Shown here piece after piece: positions 24,927 through 32,066 of a stretch of 32,249 bases of DNA; positions within the stretch are counted from its first letter, which is position 1; the number at the start of each line of letters is the position of its first letter. The position numbers were made by a program, and so were the translations under genes. Origin of the DNA: Flavobacteriaceae bacterium (GTDB taxonomy: Bacteria; Bacteroidota; Bacteroidia; Flavobacteriales; Flavobacteriaceae); the NCBI GenBank assembly GCA_024232495.1, contig JAAEPP010000205.1, positions 1 to 32,249 of the forward strand, written 5' to 3'. Under the pieces are notes generated by a model. That model did not search any database. It worked only from the letters and a program-made list of their open reading frames with translations, and had not been told where the DNA came from.

Positions 24927-26807
24927 TTAACTTCTATTTCGTCTTCGACCTCCAGTTCCAGAATTATTTGGGCGGTCACTTTTTCTTCTACTTCTTCCTT
25001 TAAAACCTGAATTCCCAGAATCTCGTCTTGAACGATCATTACGATCTCCATCTTTTTTTCCATCCGCTCCTCTTCTACTATCTCGTTTACCTCCACTCCT
25101 TCCAGAGCTTGTTTTATCTCCCCTTCGTTCTCCACCACGACCCTTGAAGCCACCATGATCTCTACCTCTTCCGCGATCTCTTCCACGTCCACGATCTCTT
25201 CCTCCTCTTCTTCCTCGTCCTGTATCTTTTGAAATTTCGACTGAAACTCTTCTTCCTTCCAATTCAAAATCCTTGAAGAAACTCATCACCAAATCTTGGT
25301 GTTTTGTATCAGTATTAAAAAATGAAAAACTATCTTTTACATCAACTTTATAGAGCTCATCTTTTCCTAATTGAAGCATTTCTTTCAGAAAATCTTTTAA
25401 ACTCATCCAGTCAAAATCATCTTTTCCGCCTATATTTATGAAATATCGGACAGTATCTTTAGACCCTTCAGACATATCGCCAGGCGCAACATTTAAATCC
25501 TTGGCTTTTTTATAATAGTTATAGAATCTTGTAAACTCGACAGAAAAAACTTTTTTAATCAATTCTTCTTTCGAAAACGTTTCTAATACTTCGTTAATAT
25601 TTGGTAAATACGTGTCAATTTCGTGATTAATTTCAGTCTCTTTAATTTTATTTGCTAAATGAAATAATTGAACTTCACAAATCTCTATTCCAGATGGAAC
25701 TTCTTTTGCAATGAATTTTTTCTGAATTATTTTTTCAATAGCATGAATTTTTCGATTTTCACTTTTAGAAACGATTACCATAGAGACTCCTGTTTTTCCA
25801 GCTCTTCCTGTACGACCACTTCGATGGGTGTAGGTCTCTATTTCATCTGGCAATTGATAATTGATAACATGGGTAATATCGTCAACATCAATTCCACGTG
25901 CTGCTACATCTGTCGCTACTAACATTTGTATTTGGCGTGTTCGAAATGACTTCATCACTAAATCACGTTGATTTTGACTCAGATCTCCATGCAATGCGCC
26001 GGCACTGTAACCATCCTCTATTAAAAGTTCAGCAACTTTTTGAGTATCTCTCTTGGTACGACAAAAAATTACTGAAAATATAGAAGGGTTTGCATCTGCT
26101 AATCTTTTTAGAGCTTGATAACGGTCTCTTGCGTTTACTAAATAATATTCATGAGACACATTTTCTGCACCCATATTTTTACCACCTACAGTAATTTCAA
26201 TAGGTTGATACATGAATTTTTTTGCAATTGTTGCTACCTCTTTAGGCATGGTAGCACTAAACAACCAGGTACTTTTGTCTTCTGGAGAATAAGATAATAT
26301 TTCAGTAATATCCTCATAAAATCCCATATTTAACATTTCATCAGCCTCGTCAAGAACACAGTATTCAATTTTAGATATATCGATCATTCTTCGGCCTATC
26401 ATATCCTTCATTCGTCCCGGAGTAGCTACTATGATTTGAGCTCCTTTTTTTATATCTCTAGCTTGTTCAGAAATACTTGCTCCACCATAAACTGCTACTA
26501 CATTTAAACCTTTGCAGTATTTTCCGTAGTTTTTAATTTCATTGGTGATCTGTAAACAAAGTTCTCTGGTTGGTGATAATATTAAGCCTTGAGTTGTTCG
26601 ACTTTCAACATTAATTTTTTGAAGCATTGGAAAACCAAATGCAGCAGTTTTTCCGGTACCTGTTTGTGCTAAAGAAACAATATCTGTATCTTTTTCTAAT
26701 AAAATTGGGATGGCCTTCTCTTGAACTTCTGATGGGGTTTCAAAACCCATGTCTTGGATGGCTTTAAGAAGATTTTCTTCCAAGCCTAATTTAGCAAATT
26801 TGCTCAT
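24927..26807 (-). CDS. deaD: DEAD-box ATP-dependent RNA helicase with RG-rich tail (DeaD/CsdA-like)
   Basis: RNA helicase of 626 residues. The Q motif region (FETPSEVQEKAI), Walker A AQTGTGKT (47-54), PTREL, TPGR, DEAD, SAT and the final HRSGRTGRAG motif are all intact. The two RecA-like domains are followed by a DbpA-type RNA-binding domain (about 455-525; DDFDWMSLKDFLKEML) and a basic, disordered tail of about 98 residues (529-626) rich in RGRDRG and GGR repeats that should bind RNA non-specifically. Such enzymes help ribosome assembly and mRNA unfolding, especially in the cold. A long leader with a hairpin precedes it. The antisense reading frame over the repetitive tail is a shadow. Confidence 0.94.
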   Translation of the reverse strand: MSKFAKLGLEENLLKAIQDMGFETPSEVQEKAIPILLEKDTDIVSLAQTGTGKTAAFGFPMLQKINVESRTTQGLILSPTRELCLQITNEIKNYGKYCKGLNVVAVYGGASISEQARDIKKGAQIIVATPGRMKDMIGRRMIDISKIEYCVLDEADEMLNMGFYEDITEILSYSPEDKSTWLFSATMPKEVATIAKKFMYQPIEITVGGKNMGAENVSHEYYLVNARDRYQALKRLADANPSIFSVIFCRTKRDTQKVAELLIEDGYSAGALHGDLSQNQRDLVMKSFRTRQIQMLVATDVAARGIDVDDITHVINYQLPDEIETYTHRSGRTGRAGKTGVSMVIVSKSENRKIHAIEKIIQKKFIAKEVPSGIEICEVQLFHLANKIKETEINHEIDTYLPNINEVLETFSKEELIKKVFSVEFTRFYNYYKKAKDLNVAPGDMSEGSKDTVRYFINIGGKDDFDWMSLKDFLKEMLQLGKDELYKVDVKDSFSFFNTDTKHQDLVMSFFKDFELEGRRVSVEISKDTGRGRRGGRDRGRGRDRGRGRDHGGFKGRGGERRGDKTSSGRSGGKRDSRRGADGKKDGDRNDRSRRDSGNSGFKGRSRRKSDRPNNSGTGGRRRNRS

Positions 26808-26888
26808 TGTAGTATTGATTTTATTTATTTGTGTGTTGTTGTAGAAGTATACTCGACAAATAAATCCTATACTACTTCTTTTAACACG

Positions 26889-26922
26889 TCCTCACCCTGA
26901 GGATTTTCAAGCGGCAAATATA
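26889..26922 (-). promoter_or_regulatory. Putative -7 box and leader hairpin of the RNA helicase gene
   Basis: On the minus strand TATATTTG (26915-26922) is a perfect TAnnTTTG -7 match, 107 bases before the helicase ATG. Shortly after the expected start, TCCTCA and TGAGGA (26889-26903) form a six-pair stem with a three-base loop. There is no T run after the stem, so it is not a terminator. A leader of about 100 bases before a cold-type helicase gene suggests post-transcriptional control, but no -33 element was found. Confidence 0.35.
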
Positions 26923-26937
26923 GTGTTTTAAATTAAA

Positions 26938-27513
26938 CTAAGTTTTTGATAAATAATCAATTAATAAACGAACTGCTTTTCCTCGATGACCAATTTCACT
27001 TTTTTGTTCTAAAGACATTTCTGCAAAAGTTTCTTGAAATCCATTTGGCTGAAAAATTGGGTCATAGCCAAATCCTAATTTTCCTTTTTTTTCAGATAAG
27101 ATAGTTCCTTTGCAAATACCTGTAAATAGCCTTGTTTGTGATGATACTGCTAATGCAATCACTGTTTTAAAACACGCATCTCTATTGGTTATATGCTGTA
27201 AATTGTTCAGTAATTTATTAATGTTGTCTGAAGCGTTTTTATTTGGTCCTGCATATCTAGCACTGTAAACCCCTGGTTCGTTATTTAAAGCTGGAACCTC
27301 CAAACCCGTATCGTCTGCAAAACAGTCTAAACCAAAATTTGTTTTTACATAAGCTACTTTCAATTGAGCGTTCCCCTCAACGGTTTTAGAGGTCTCAGGA
27401 ATTTCGTCAAAACAACCAATATCGTTTAGACTTAATATTTTAAAATTTTTAGGCAACAAGGATTTTACTTCTTTAACCTTATTTTCGTTGTGAGTTGCAA
27501 ATACCAATTTCAT
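26938..27513 (-). CDS. rdgB: Non-canonical purine NTP pyrophosphatase (dITP/XTP)
   Basis: HAM1/RdgB-family housecleaning enzyme of 191 residues, which hydrolyses dITP, ITP and XTP to the monophosphate and pyrophosphate so that deaminated purines are not built into nucleic acid. Diagnostic segments are MKLVFATHNENKVKEV at the start, the metal-binding region ADDTGLEVPAL, GVYSARYAG, GFGYDPIFQP and the C-terminal IGHRGKAVRLL. Its stop codon lies about 15 bases from the predicted promoter of the helicase gene. A terminator separates it from the preceding secreted-protein gene, so it should have its own promoter in 27514-27539, where I see no clear match. Confidence 0.96.
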   Translation of the reverse strand: MKLVFATHNENKVKEVKSLLPKNFKILSLNDIGCFDEIPETSKTVEGNAQLKVAYVKTNFGLDCFADDTGLEVPALNNEPGVYSARYAGPNKNASDNINKLLNNLQHITNRDACFKTVIALAVSSQTRLFTGICKGTILSEKKGKLGFGYDPIFQPNGFQETFAEMSLEQKSEIGHRGKAVRLLIDYLSKT

Positions 27514-27532
27514 TTTACAAAAAAAAGGTTTT

Positions 27533-27567
27533 CTAAATTAAAAAGAGGCGTAAAAACACCTCTTTTT
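27533..27567 (-). terminator. Intrinsic terminator of the two-domain secreted protein gene
   Basis: AAAAAGAGG (27540-27548) pairs perfectly with CCTCTTTTT (27559-27567) around a ten-base loop. On the minus strand the stem ends in a run of T residues. It lies 25 bases after the stop codon of the gene at 27593-28405. The T-rich arm on the other strand could make it work both ways, but no plus-strand gene lies upstream. Confidence 0.75.
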
Positions 27568-27592
27568 AGTTTTATTTAATTGTCATTAAATT

Positions 27593-28405
27593 TTAGCGAT
27601 CTGCACCTGCTAAATCAAAAACTCCTTTTTCCATATTAACGTGTCCAATATGTAAATAGATTTGATCTTCATGTGCTCCGTCTGCCAAACTCCAGAAAGT
27701 TTTACGCCCTTCTTTAGCAGTATCACTCAATTCTTTCTTTGCAGTTACCGCGGTAGCAAAATCTACTAATGATCTGTAGCAATTCCAAACTTCAACATCT
27801 GGTCCAGATCCCATATAATGATAACTCACACCACCCGCTAAAGAGACATCGTTGTCAACATCAGGGACAGTAACCCAATTAAAAAATCCATTTCCCATAT
27901 CACCCCAACTCCCCGATGAATTGTAGCGCCCAACAGACATTACAAAAGGGCTATCAAAATCGGTACCTTCTTTAGCATAAAAACCTGTTGACGTATTTCG
28001 CACCCTAATTTCATCGGTATGATCATCCCAAAAAGATGCTAATTCAGCCCATTCATCCATTAATACTTTTTGTTGATCAGCATCGGTAACCGCTTTAATT
28101 TTGGCAGTAATATTTGCTTCGGCAAGATCGGCATCCGCATGATAATCTTCCATAGAGTCGTACGCACTGTAAATAACAAAAGTGTGTCCTGAACCATACC
28201 AATGTCTAAAAAGCCACTCGCTTGATTGAGTTCGATTATCACCCAAAGACATATCCGTAAATTGTTTGTAAAGTTCAATAAATCTAGGTATCTCAGAAAC
28301 TGACACATTATTTACATAAGTACAAGACTCATAAGCTCGTTGTTCTTGAGAATATCCACTTAGAGTAAAAAGAAATAATAATAGAATTGTAAATGATTTT
28401 TTCAT
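27593..28405 (-). CDS. Secreted protein of unknown function made of two related halves
   Basis: Protein of 270 residues with a clear signal peptide (1-20, ending SGYSQ). After it come two similar halves. Half one has HWYGSG at 68-73, an aromatic strand with AYDSMEDY and FWDDHTDEIRV; half two has HYMGSG at 196-201, CYRSLVDF and FWSLADGAHEDQIYL in the same order and spacing. This pattern, with strands and helices alternating, suggests a tandem ferredoxin-like (dimeric alpha-beta barrel, ABM/NIPSNAP-like) fold, but that is inference. No catalytic motif is certain. There is no sorting domain at the C-terminus, so it is most likely periplasmic. It is a single-gene unit ending in a terminator. Confidence 0.75.
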   Translation of the reverse strand: MKKSFTILLLFLFTLSGYSQEQRAYESCTYVNNVSVSEIPRFIELYKQFTDMSLGDNRTQSSEWLFRHWYGSGHTFVIYSAYDSMEDYHADADLAEANITAKIKAVTDADQQKVLMDEWAELASFWDDHTDEIRVRNTSTGFYAKEGTDFDSPFVMSVGRYNSSGSWGDMGNGFFNWVTVPDVDNDVSLAGGVSYHYMGSGPDVEVWNCYRSLVDFATAVTAKKELSDTAKEGRKTFWSLADGAHEDQIYLHIGHVNMEKGVFDLAGADR

Positions 28406-28452
28406 TGTTTTATATTTTAATGTTATGTCTTATAAATTTAACATATTTATTT

Positions 28453-28475
28453 AAAAAAAACTATAATAATAGTTT
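28453..28475 (-). terminator. Weak AT-rich terminator of the TrmH-type gene
   Basis: On the minus strand AAACTAT and ATAGTTT (28458-28475) form a seven-pair stem around a four-base loop and run on into five more T residues (down to 28453). The stem has only one GC pair, so it is weak. Its place, about 65 bases after the stop codon of the methyltransferase gene, fits. Confidence 0.4.
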
Positions 28476-28540
28476 AAAAACATATAAATCGGTTAAAAAC
28501 TCAAATTAAACAAAAATATGTTAAATAAAATATAATTAAT

Positions 28541-29206
28541 TTAAAAAGCAGAAGACTTGTAAAAGCGATCTATGATTTGATCTACACTTTTAATAGTCAT
28601 TTTTGTCCAATGAAATATTAATTCTTTTTTTTCTTTTTCTGTCAATTTCCAGTCTATATCAGAATCTTTTAATCTAGAAACTACCGATTGTAAAATGATG
28701 GCAGCTGAAACAGAAATATTTAGGCTCTCAGTGAATCCATACATTGGAATTTTCAAAAATCCATCTGCTTTGTTTAAAACGGTATTACTGAGCCCTTCCT
28801 TTTCCTTGCCAAAGAAAAAAGCTGATTTTTTTGTAATATCAAATTCACTTAATTCGGTGGAGTTATTGTGGGGAGAAGTCGCAATTATTTGATAACCGTC
28901 CTTTTTTAAAATATCAATACATTCGTTAGTAGACGGATGACGATGAATATTTACCCATTTCTGAGCTCCCATTGCAATTTCACGATCAATTTTTTTTCCT
29001 AATTTTTCTTCAATTACGTGTAAATCATGAATTCCAAAAACATCACAAGATCTCATCACTGCACTGGTATTGTGTAATTGATACACATCTTCAGTTACTA
29101 CTGTAAAGTGTTTTGTTCGTTTAGAACTGACTTCCTTAAATAACTCTTTTCTTCGATCTGTCAAATAGGAAAGTAGGTGCTCTAATAATTGGTTATCCAA
29201 AGTCAT
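28541..29206 (-). CDS. trmH: TrmH-family RNA 2-prime-O-methyltransferase, probably tRNA G18
   Basis: SPOUT-class methyltransferase of 221 residues. Motif 1 is YQLHNTSAVMRSCDVFGIHDLHV, with the catalytic Arg in VMRSCD; motif 2 is FFFGKEKEGLS; motif 3 is IPMYGFTESLNISVSAAI, forming the SAM-binding knot. The extra N- and C-terminal helices and overall length match TrmH, the tRNA guanosine-18 2-prime-O-methyltransferase, better than the longer RlmB, which has an L30e-like domain that is absent here. The tRNA target is inferred from the family. It is divergent from purB, with 184 bases between. Confidence 0.88.
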   Translation of the reverse strand: MTLDNQLLEHLLSYLTDRRKELFKEVSSKRTKHFTVVTEDVYQLHNTSAVMRSCDVFGIHDLHVIEEKLGKKIDREIAMGAQKWVNIHRHPSTNECIDILKKDGYQIIATSPHNNSTELSEFDITKKSAFFFGKEKEGLSNTVLNKADGFLKIPMYGFTESLNISVSAAIILQSVVSRLKDSDIDWKLTEKEKKELIFHWTKMTIKSVDQIIDRFYKSSAF

Positions 29207-29351
29207 TTAGTATTTTAAACAATTAATTTAAGTAGTAGATATGTAAACGAAGGTATAAAATTCAAATCAATGCTATTTTAACTATTGTACTTATTTATGG
29301 TTCGTATTCAAACTAATTAAAATTTCAAAGGACACAACCTCTTAAAATTCT

Positions 29352-29359
29352 TATCTTTG
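29352..29359 (+). promoter_or_regulatory. Probable -7 promoter element of purB
   Basis: TATCTTTG is a perfect TAnnTTTG match, 31 bases before the purB ATG and followed by CACC. A TTTG -33 element at 19-21 bases was not found; TTTC at 29323-29326 is too far away. The 184-base divergent gap also holds the trmH promoter, which I could not place. Confidence 0.45.
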
Positions 29360-29390
29360 CACCATTATTTACTAGCATAAAATAAAAACT

Positions 29391-30734
29391 ATGTCAATCC
29401 ATTCATTAAAAGCAATTACACCAATTGACGGCCGATATGCGTCTAAAACCAGCTCTTTAATTTCTTATTTTTCAGAAGAAGCGCTTATTAAATATCGTGT
29501 CCAAGTAGAGATTGAATATTTTATAGCATTAGTAGAATTAAAACTACCACAACTAAGTAGTTTTGACACCACTTTATTTTCTAAATTAAGAACTATTTAT
29601 ACTAATTTTTCTACGGATGATGCTCAACAAATAAAAGACATTGAGAAAGTAACCAACCACGATGTAAAGGCGGTTGAATATTTTATTAAAGAAAAATTTG
29701 ATACCTTAAACTTAAAAGAATATAAAGAATTTATCCATTTTGGCTTAACATCACAGGATATAAACAATACAGCTGTTCCTCTATCTATTAAAGATGCCAT
29801 GAACGATGTATATATTCCTTATTTATTAGAATTAAAAAACAAATTAACTTCATTAGCTTCTGACTGGACAGACATTCCTATGTTAGCTAGAACACACGGA
29901 CAACCCGCCTCTCCTACCCGTTTGGGTAAAGAGATTGATGTGTTTGTGGTTAGAATCGAAGAACAATTCGATTTACTTAACGATATTAAAAGCGCTGCTA
30001 AATTTGGTGGAGCTACCGGAAACTTTAATGCACATAAAATTGCTTACCCAACTATCGATTGGAAAGATTTTGCTCAAAAATTTGTTCATGATAAATTAGG
30101 ATTGCATCACTCCTTTCCAACTACACAGATAGAGCATTACGATCATATGGCTGCTTTGTTTGATTGTTTAAAGAGAATCAATACCATTATCATCGATCTA
30201 GATCGTGATGTATGGACTTATGTTTCGATGGATTATTTTAAACAAAAAATTAAAAAGGGTGAAGTTGGGTCCAGTGCCATGCCACATAAAGTAAATCCTA
30301 TAGATTTTGAAAACAGTGAAGGTAATTTAGGAATTGCCAATGCCTTATTTGAGCACTTATCTGCTAAACTTCCTGTTAGTAGACTACAAAGAGATTTAAC
30401 CGATAGTACGGTACTTAGAAACGTTGGTGTACCTTTTGGGCATACCTTAATTGCTTTTCAATCTACTTTAAAAGGGTTAAATAAATTATTATTAAATGAG
30501 CCTAAGTTTGCAGAAGATTTAGAAAATAACTGGGCGGTTGTTGCTGAAGCAATTCAAACCATTCTTAGACGTGAAGCATATCCTAATGCTTATGAAGCTT
30601 TAAAAGGACTAACAAGAACAAACTCGGTGATTAATGCGGAGTCTATTGCTGCTTTTATTGAAACCCTAGAAGTTTCAGAAAGTATAAAACAAGAAATGCG
30701 AGTGATAACTCCTTCTAATTATACAGGAATTTAA
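29391..30734 (+). CDS. purB: Adenylosuccinate lyase
   Basis: Fumarase/aspartase-superfamily enzyme of 447 residues that acts twice in purine synthesis: it removes fumarate from SAICAR and from adenylosuccinate. Visible parts are AITPIDGRYASKT at the start, the FIHFGLTSQDINNTA segment, LARTHGQPASPTRLGKE, the mobile signature loop GSSAMPHKVNPIDFENSEGN, and LQRDLTDSTVLRNVGV. The short form of about 450 residues is typical of Proteobacteria and Bacteroidota. It reads toward the cassette-like unit that follows. No hairpin terminator is visible in the 116 bases between its stop and the left palindrome. Confidence 0.97.
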   Translation: MSIHSLKAITPIDGRYASKTSSLISYFSEEALIKYRVQVEIEYFIALVELKLPQLSSFDTTLFSKLRTIYTNFSTDDAQQIKDIEKVTNHDVKAVEYFIKEKFDTLNLKEYKEFIHFGLTSQDINNTAVPLSIKDAMNDVYIPYLLELKNKLTSLASDWTDIPMLARTHGQPASPTRLGKEIDVFVVRIEEQFDLLNDIKSAAKFGGATGNFNAHKIAYPTIDWKDFAQKFVHDKLGLHHSFPTTQIEHYDHMAALFDCLKRINTIIIDLDRDVWTYVSMDYFKQKIKKGEVGSSAMPHKVNPIDFENSEGNLGIANALFEHLSAKLPVSRLQRDLTDSTVLRNVGVPFGHTLIAFQSTLKGLNKLLLNEPKFAEDLENNWAVVAEAIQTILRREAYPNAYEALKGLTRTNSVINAESIAAFIETLEVSESIKQEMRVITPSNYTGI

Positions 30735-30849
30735 AATAATAATTATACAAGCCTACTAGGACTATATCTCTTTAATTCTAGAATAGTTTCATATTTTTTT
30801 AAAAGGTGCTGAATAACTATAAAATTATTGGTTATTACAAATATTTAAA

Positions 30850-30923
30850 AACGGTGTATAATAACGCATAAATAATATTAAAAAAAATACTTTTTGTTTA
30901 TATTCGTTATATATACGTTGTAC
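30850..30923 (+). repeat. Left attC-like quasi-palindrome
   Basis: AAC (30850-30852), one unpaired G, then GTGTATAATAACG (30854-30866) pair with CGTTATATATAC (30905-30916) and GTT (30917-30919). This gives about 15 pairs, with one extra unpaired A and one G-T pair. Inside, ATAAA pairs with TTTAT. The site ends GTTGTAC (30917-30923), fitting the outer GTT triplet of an attC core. An extrahelical base in an otherwise paired arm and AAC/GTT outer triplets are attC traits. AT-rich DNA makes part of this likely by chance. Confidence 0.45.
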
Positions 30924-32016
30924 CTAATTAGACCAAAAAATGAGAATAAGTCAATTTCAAAAATATTCGCAGAAGGAAAACACAGTTACAAACAATGTTT
31001 TATTAATGCTTTCTCGTTTAAATGACTTGAATGTTGGATACTACAAATCAATTATTGAACTATTGAATGAAGGGAATATCCAGCAATATTATTTTCCGCA
31101 ACCAATTTTCTCACAACAAGTCGTAATGAAAGAAGGTATAATTGACGGACACATTGAAGTTAAGGCTTCAAAAATTGTAATTGAAACTAAATTAAACACT
31201 AAAGAGTTTATTGGAAAATTGGTTAAATACAGTGGTGTATTTAATGAAAATAGTCAGAATCAACTTTGGCATTTAAGTTCTGTTAAGTATGATGAAAATG
31301 AAGCTCTCGAAATAAACAAAAGACTTAAAGAAACCTATCCAAAATTAAATATTCAATTTAACAATCTATCGTTTAGCGATTTAATTGAAAATTTAGAAGG
31401 AATCTTTGAAGAGAATACTCATGATATGGAACTTCGACTACTACTTAATGACTTCAGTAATTACTGTATTGCTAGTGATTTGATTTCAAATGAAGAATAT
31501 AAATTATTGTTTGTGCCAACAGGATTTTCATACAATTGGAACCAAAAACATAAAATATACTATTGTCCAAGTAACTGGCATAGTCAAAAATTCAAATTCT
31601 TTGGTTTATATAATTGGAAATCTGTAAGAACAATATCAGAAATTGAAACTACAATTATTGCTGATTATAATGCTAATAAAGATGAATTAAGAATTCGCTC
31701 AAGAGGGCACACAGAAGAACAAATTAAGCGTCTTAAAAACGGACTTTTAGAATTAAAAGAAAACCATAACGGGCTTAAATATTATATTCTTCCTAAAGAT
31801 GGCACCTACGAAACTGACTTTAGGAAAACTTCACACGGTGGAATACAAGGTTATAGATATAAAGATTTAAGAGATTATTTATCTATAATAGACTATAAGG
31901 ATACTAAACTGATAGCAGAAGAATTAAAAAAAGTCACGTGGAAATAAAAAACTAGGTACAACAATGTGTATAGTACATAGCACCCTGCCGGATCCTACGA
32001 CATTATACACTAAACG
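30918..32016 (+). mobile_element. Candidate integron-type gene cassette carrying a PD-(D/E)XK nuclease
   Basis: A compact unit of about 1.1 kb bounded by G/TT points at 30917/30918 and 32016/32017. The gene starts 22 bases from the left end, and the attC-like site starts 6 bases after its stop codon, so the unit is about 92 percent coding. The left end GTTGTACCTA (30917-30926) is the exact reverse complement of TAGGTACAAC (31953-31962), as expected if the unit circularises and its first bases complete its own attC R box. No integrase is in the window. An alternative is a small non-autonomous element with inverted repeats; the outer GTGTATAATAACG and CGACATTATACAC also match in inverted orientation at 11 of 13 positions. 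Confidence 0.45.
30940..31947 (+). CDS. PD-(D/E)XK nuclease-like protein, possible defence gene
   Basis: Protein of 335 residues, no signal peptide or membrane segment. Residues 60-100 read like a PD-(D/E)XK nuclease core: a strand with Asp69 (GIIDGHIEV), a short turn, then KIVIETKL with Glu82 and Lys84, and a helix with KLVKYSG. The domain start MRISQFQKYSQKENTVTNNVLLML resembles lone nuclease-like proteins seen in accessory DNA. A second region (about 167-300) has LLLNDFSNYCIASDLI, which in related proteins follows the nuclease core, and then an aromatic, basic segment without a known motif. The gene is alone between two palindromes. Defence against phage or plasmids is inferred only from fold and setting. 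Confidence 0.7.
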   Translation: MRISQFQKYSQKENTVTNNVLLMLSRLNDLNVGYYKSIIELLNEGNIQQYYFPQPIFSQQVVMKEGIIDGHIEVKASKIVIETKLNTKEFIGKLVKYSGVFNENSQNQLWHLSSVKYDENEALEINKRLKETYPKLNIQFNNLSFSDLIENLEGIFEENTHDMELRLLLNDFSNYCIASDLISNEEYKLLFVPTGFSYNWNQKHKIYYCPSNWHSQKFKFFGLYNWKSVRTISEIETTIIADYNANKDELRIRSRGHTEEQIKRLKNGLLELKENHNGLKYYILPKDGTYETDFRKTSHGGIQGYRYKDLRDYLSIIDYKDTKLIAEELKKVTWK

Positions 32017-32022
32017 TTGTGC
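31953..32022 (+). repeat. Right attC-like quasi-palindrome
   Basis: The layout is R-box-like GTACAAC (31956-31962), spacer AAT, GTGTATA (31966-31972), a 31-base centre with TAG/CTA and a BamHI-like GGATCC, TATACAC (32004-32010), spacer TAAAC, then GTTGTGC (32016-32022). GTGTATA and TATACAC pair perfectly; GTACAAC and GTTGTGC pair with one G-T. The length of 67-70 bases and the RYYYAAC/GTTRRRY-like ends match attC size and plan, although the ends match the consensus only loosely. Confidence 0.5.
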
Positions 32023-32066
32023 ATAATAATCAAAATCAGAGATAAACAAGGCTTTTATTCATTAAA

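Noticed and set aside
24920-25267. Open frame rich in Glu and Val on the minus strand
   Set aside because: It overlaps the RG-rich tail of the DEAD-box helicase in another frame. Repeats of glycine and arginine codons produce the false glutamate/valine-rich reading.
30773-30786. Palindrome around TTCTAGAA after purB
   Set aside because: Eight bases in AT-rich DNA is close to chance and there is no T run to suggest a terminator.
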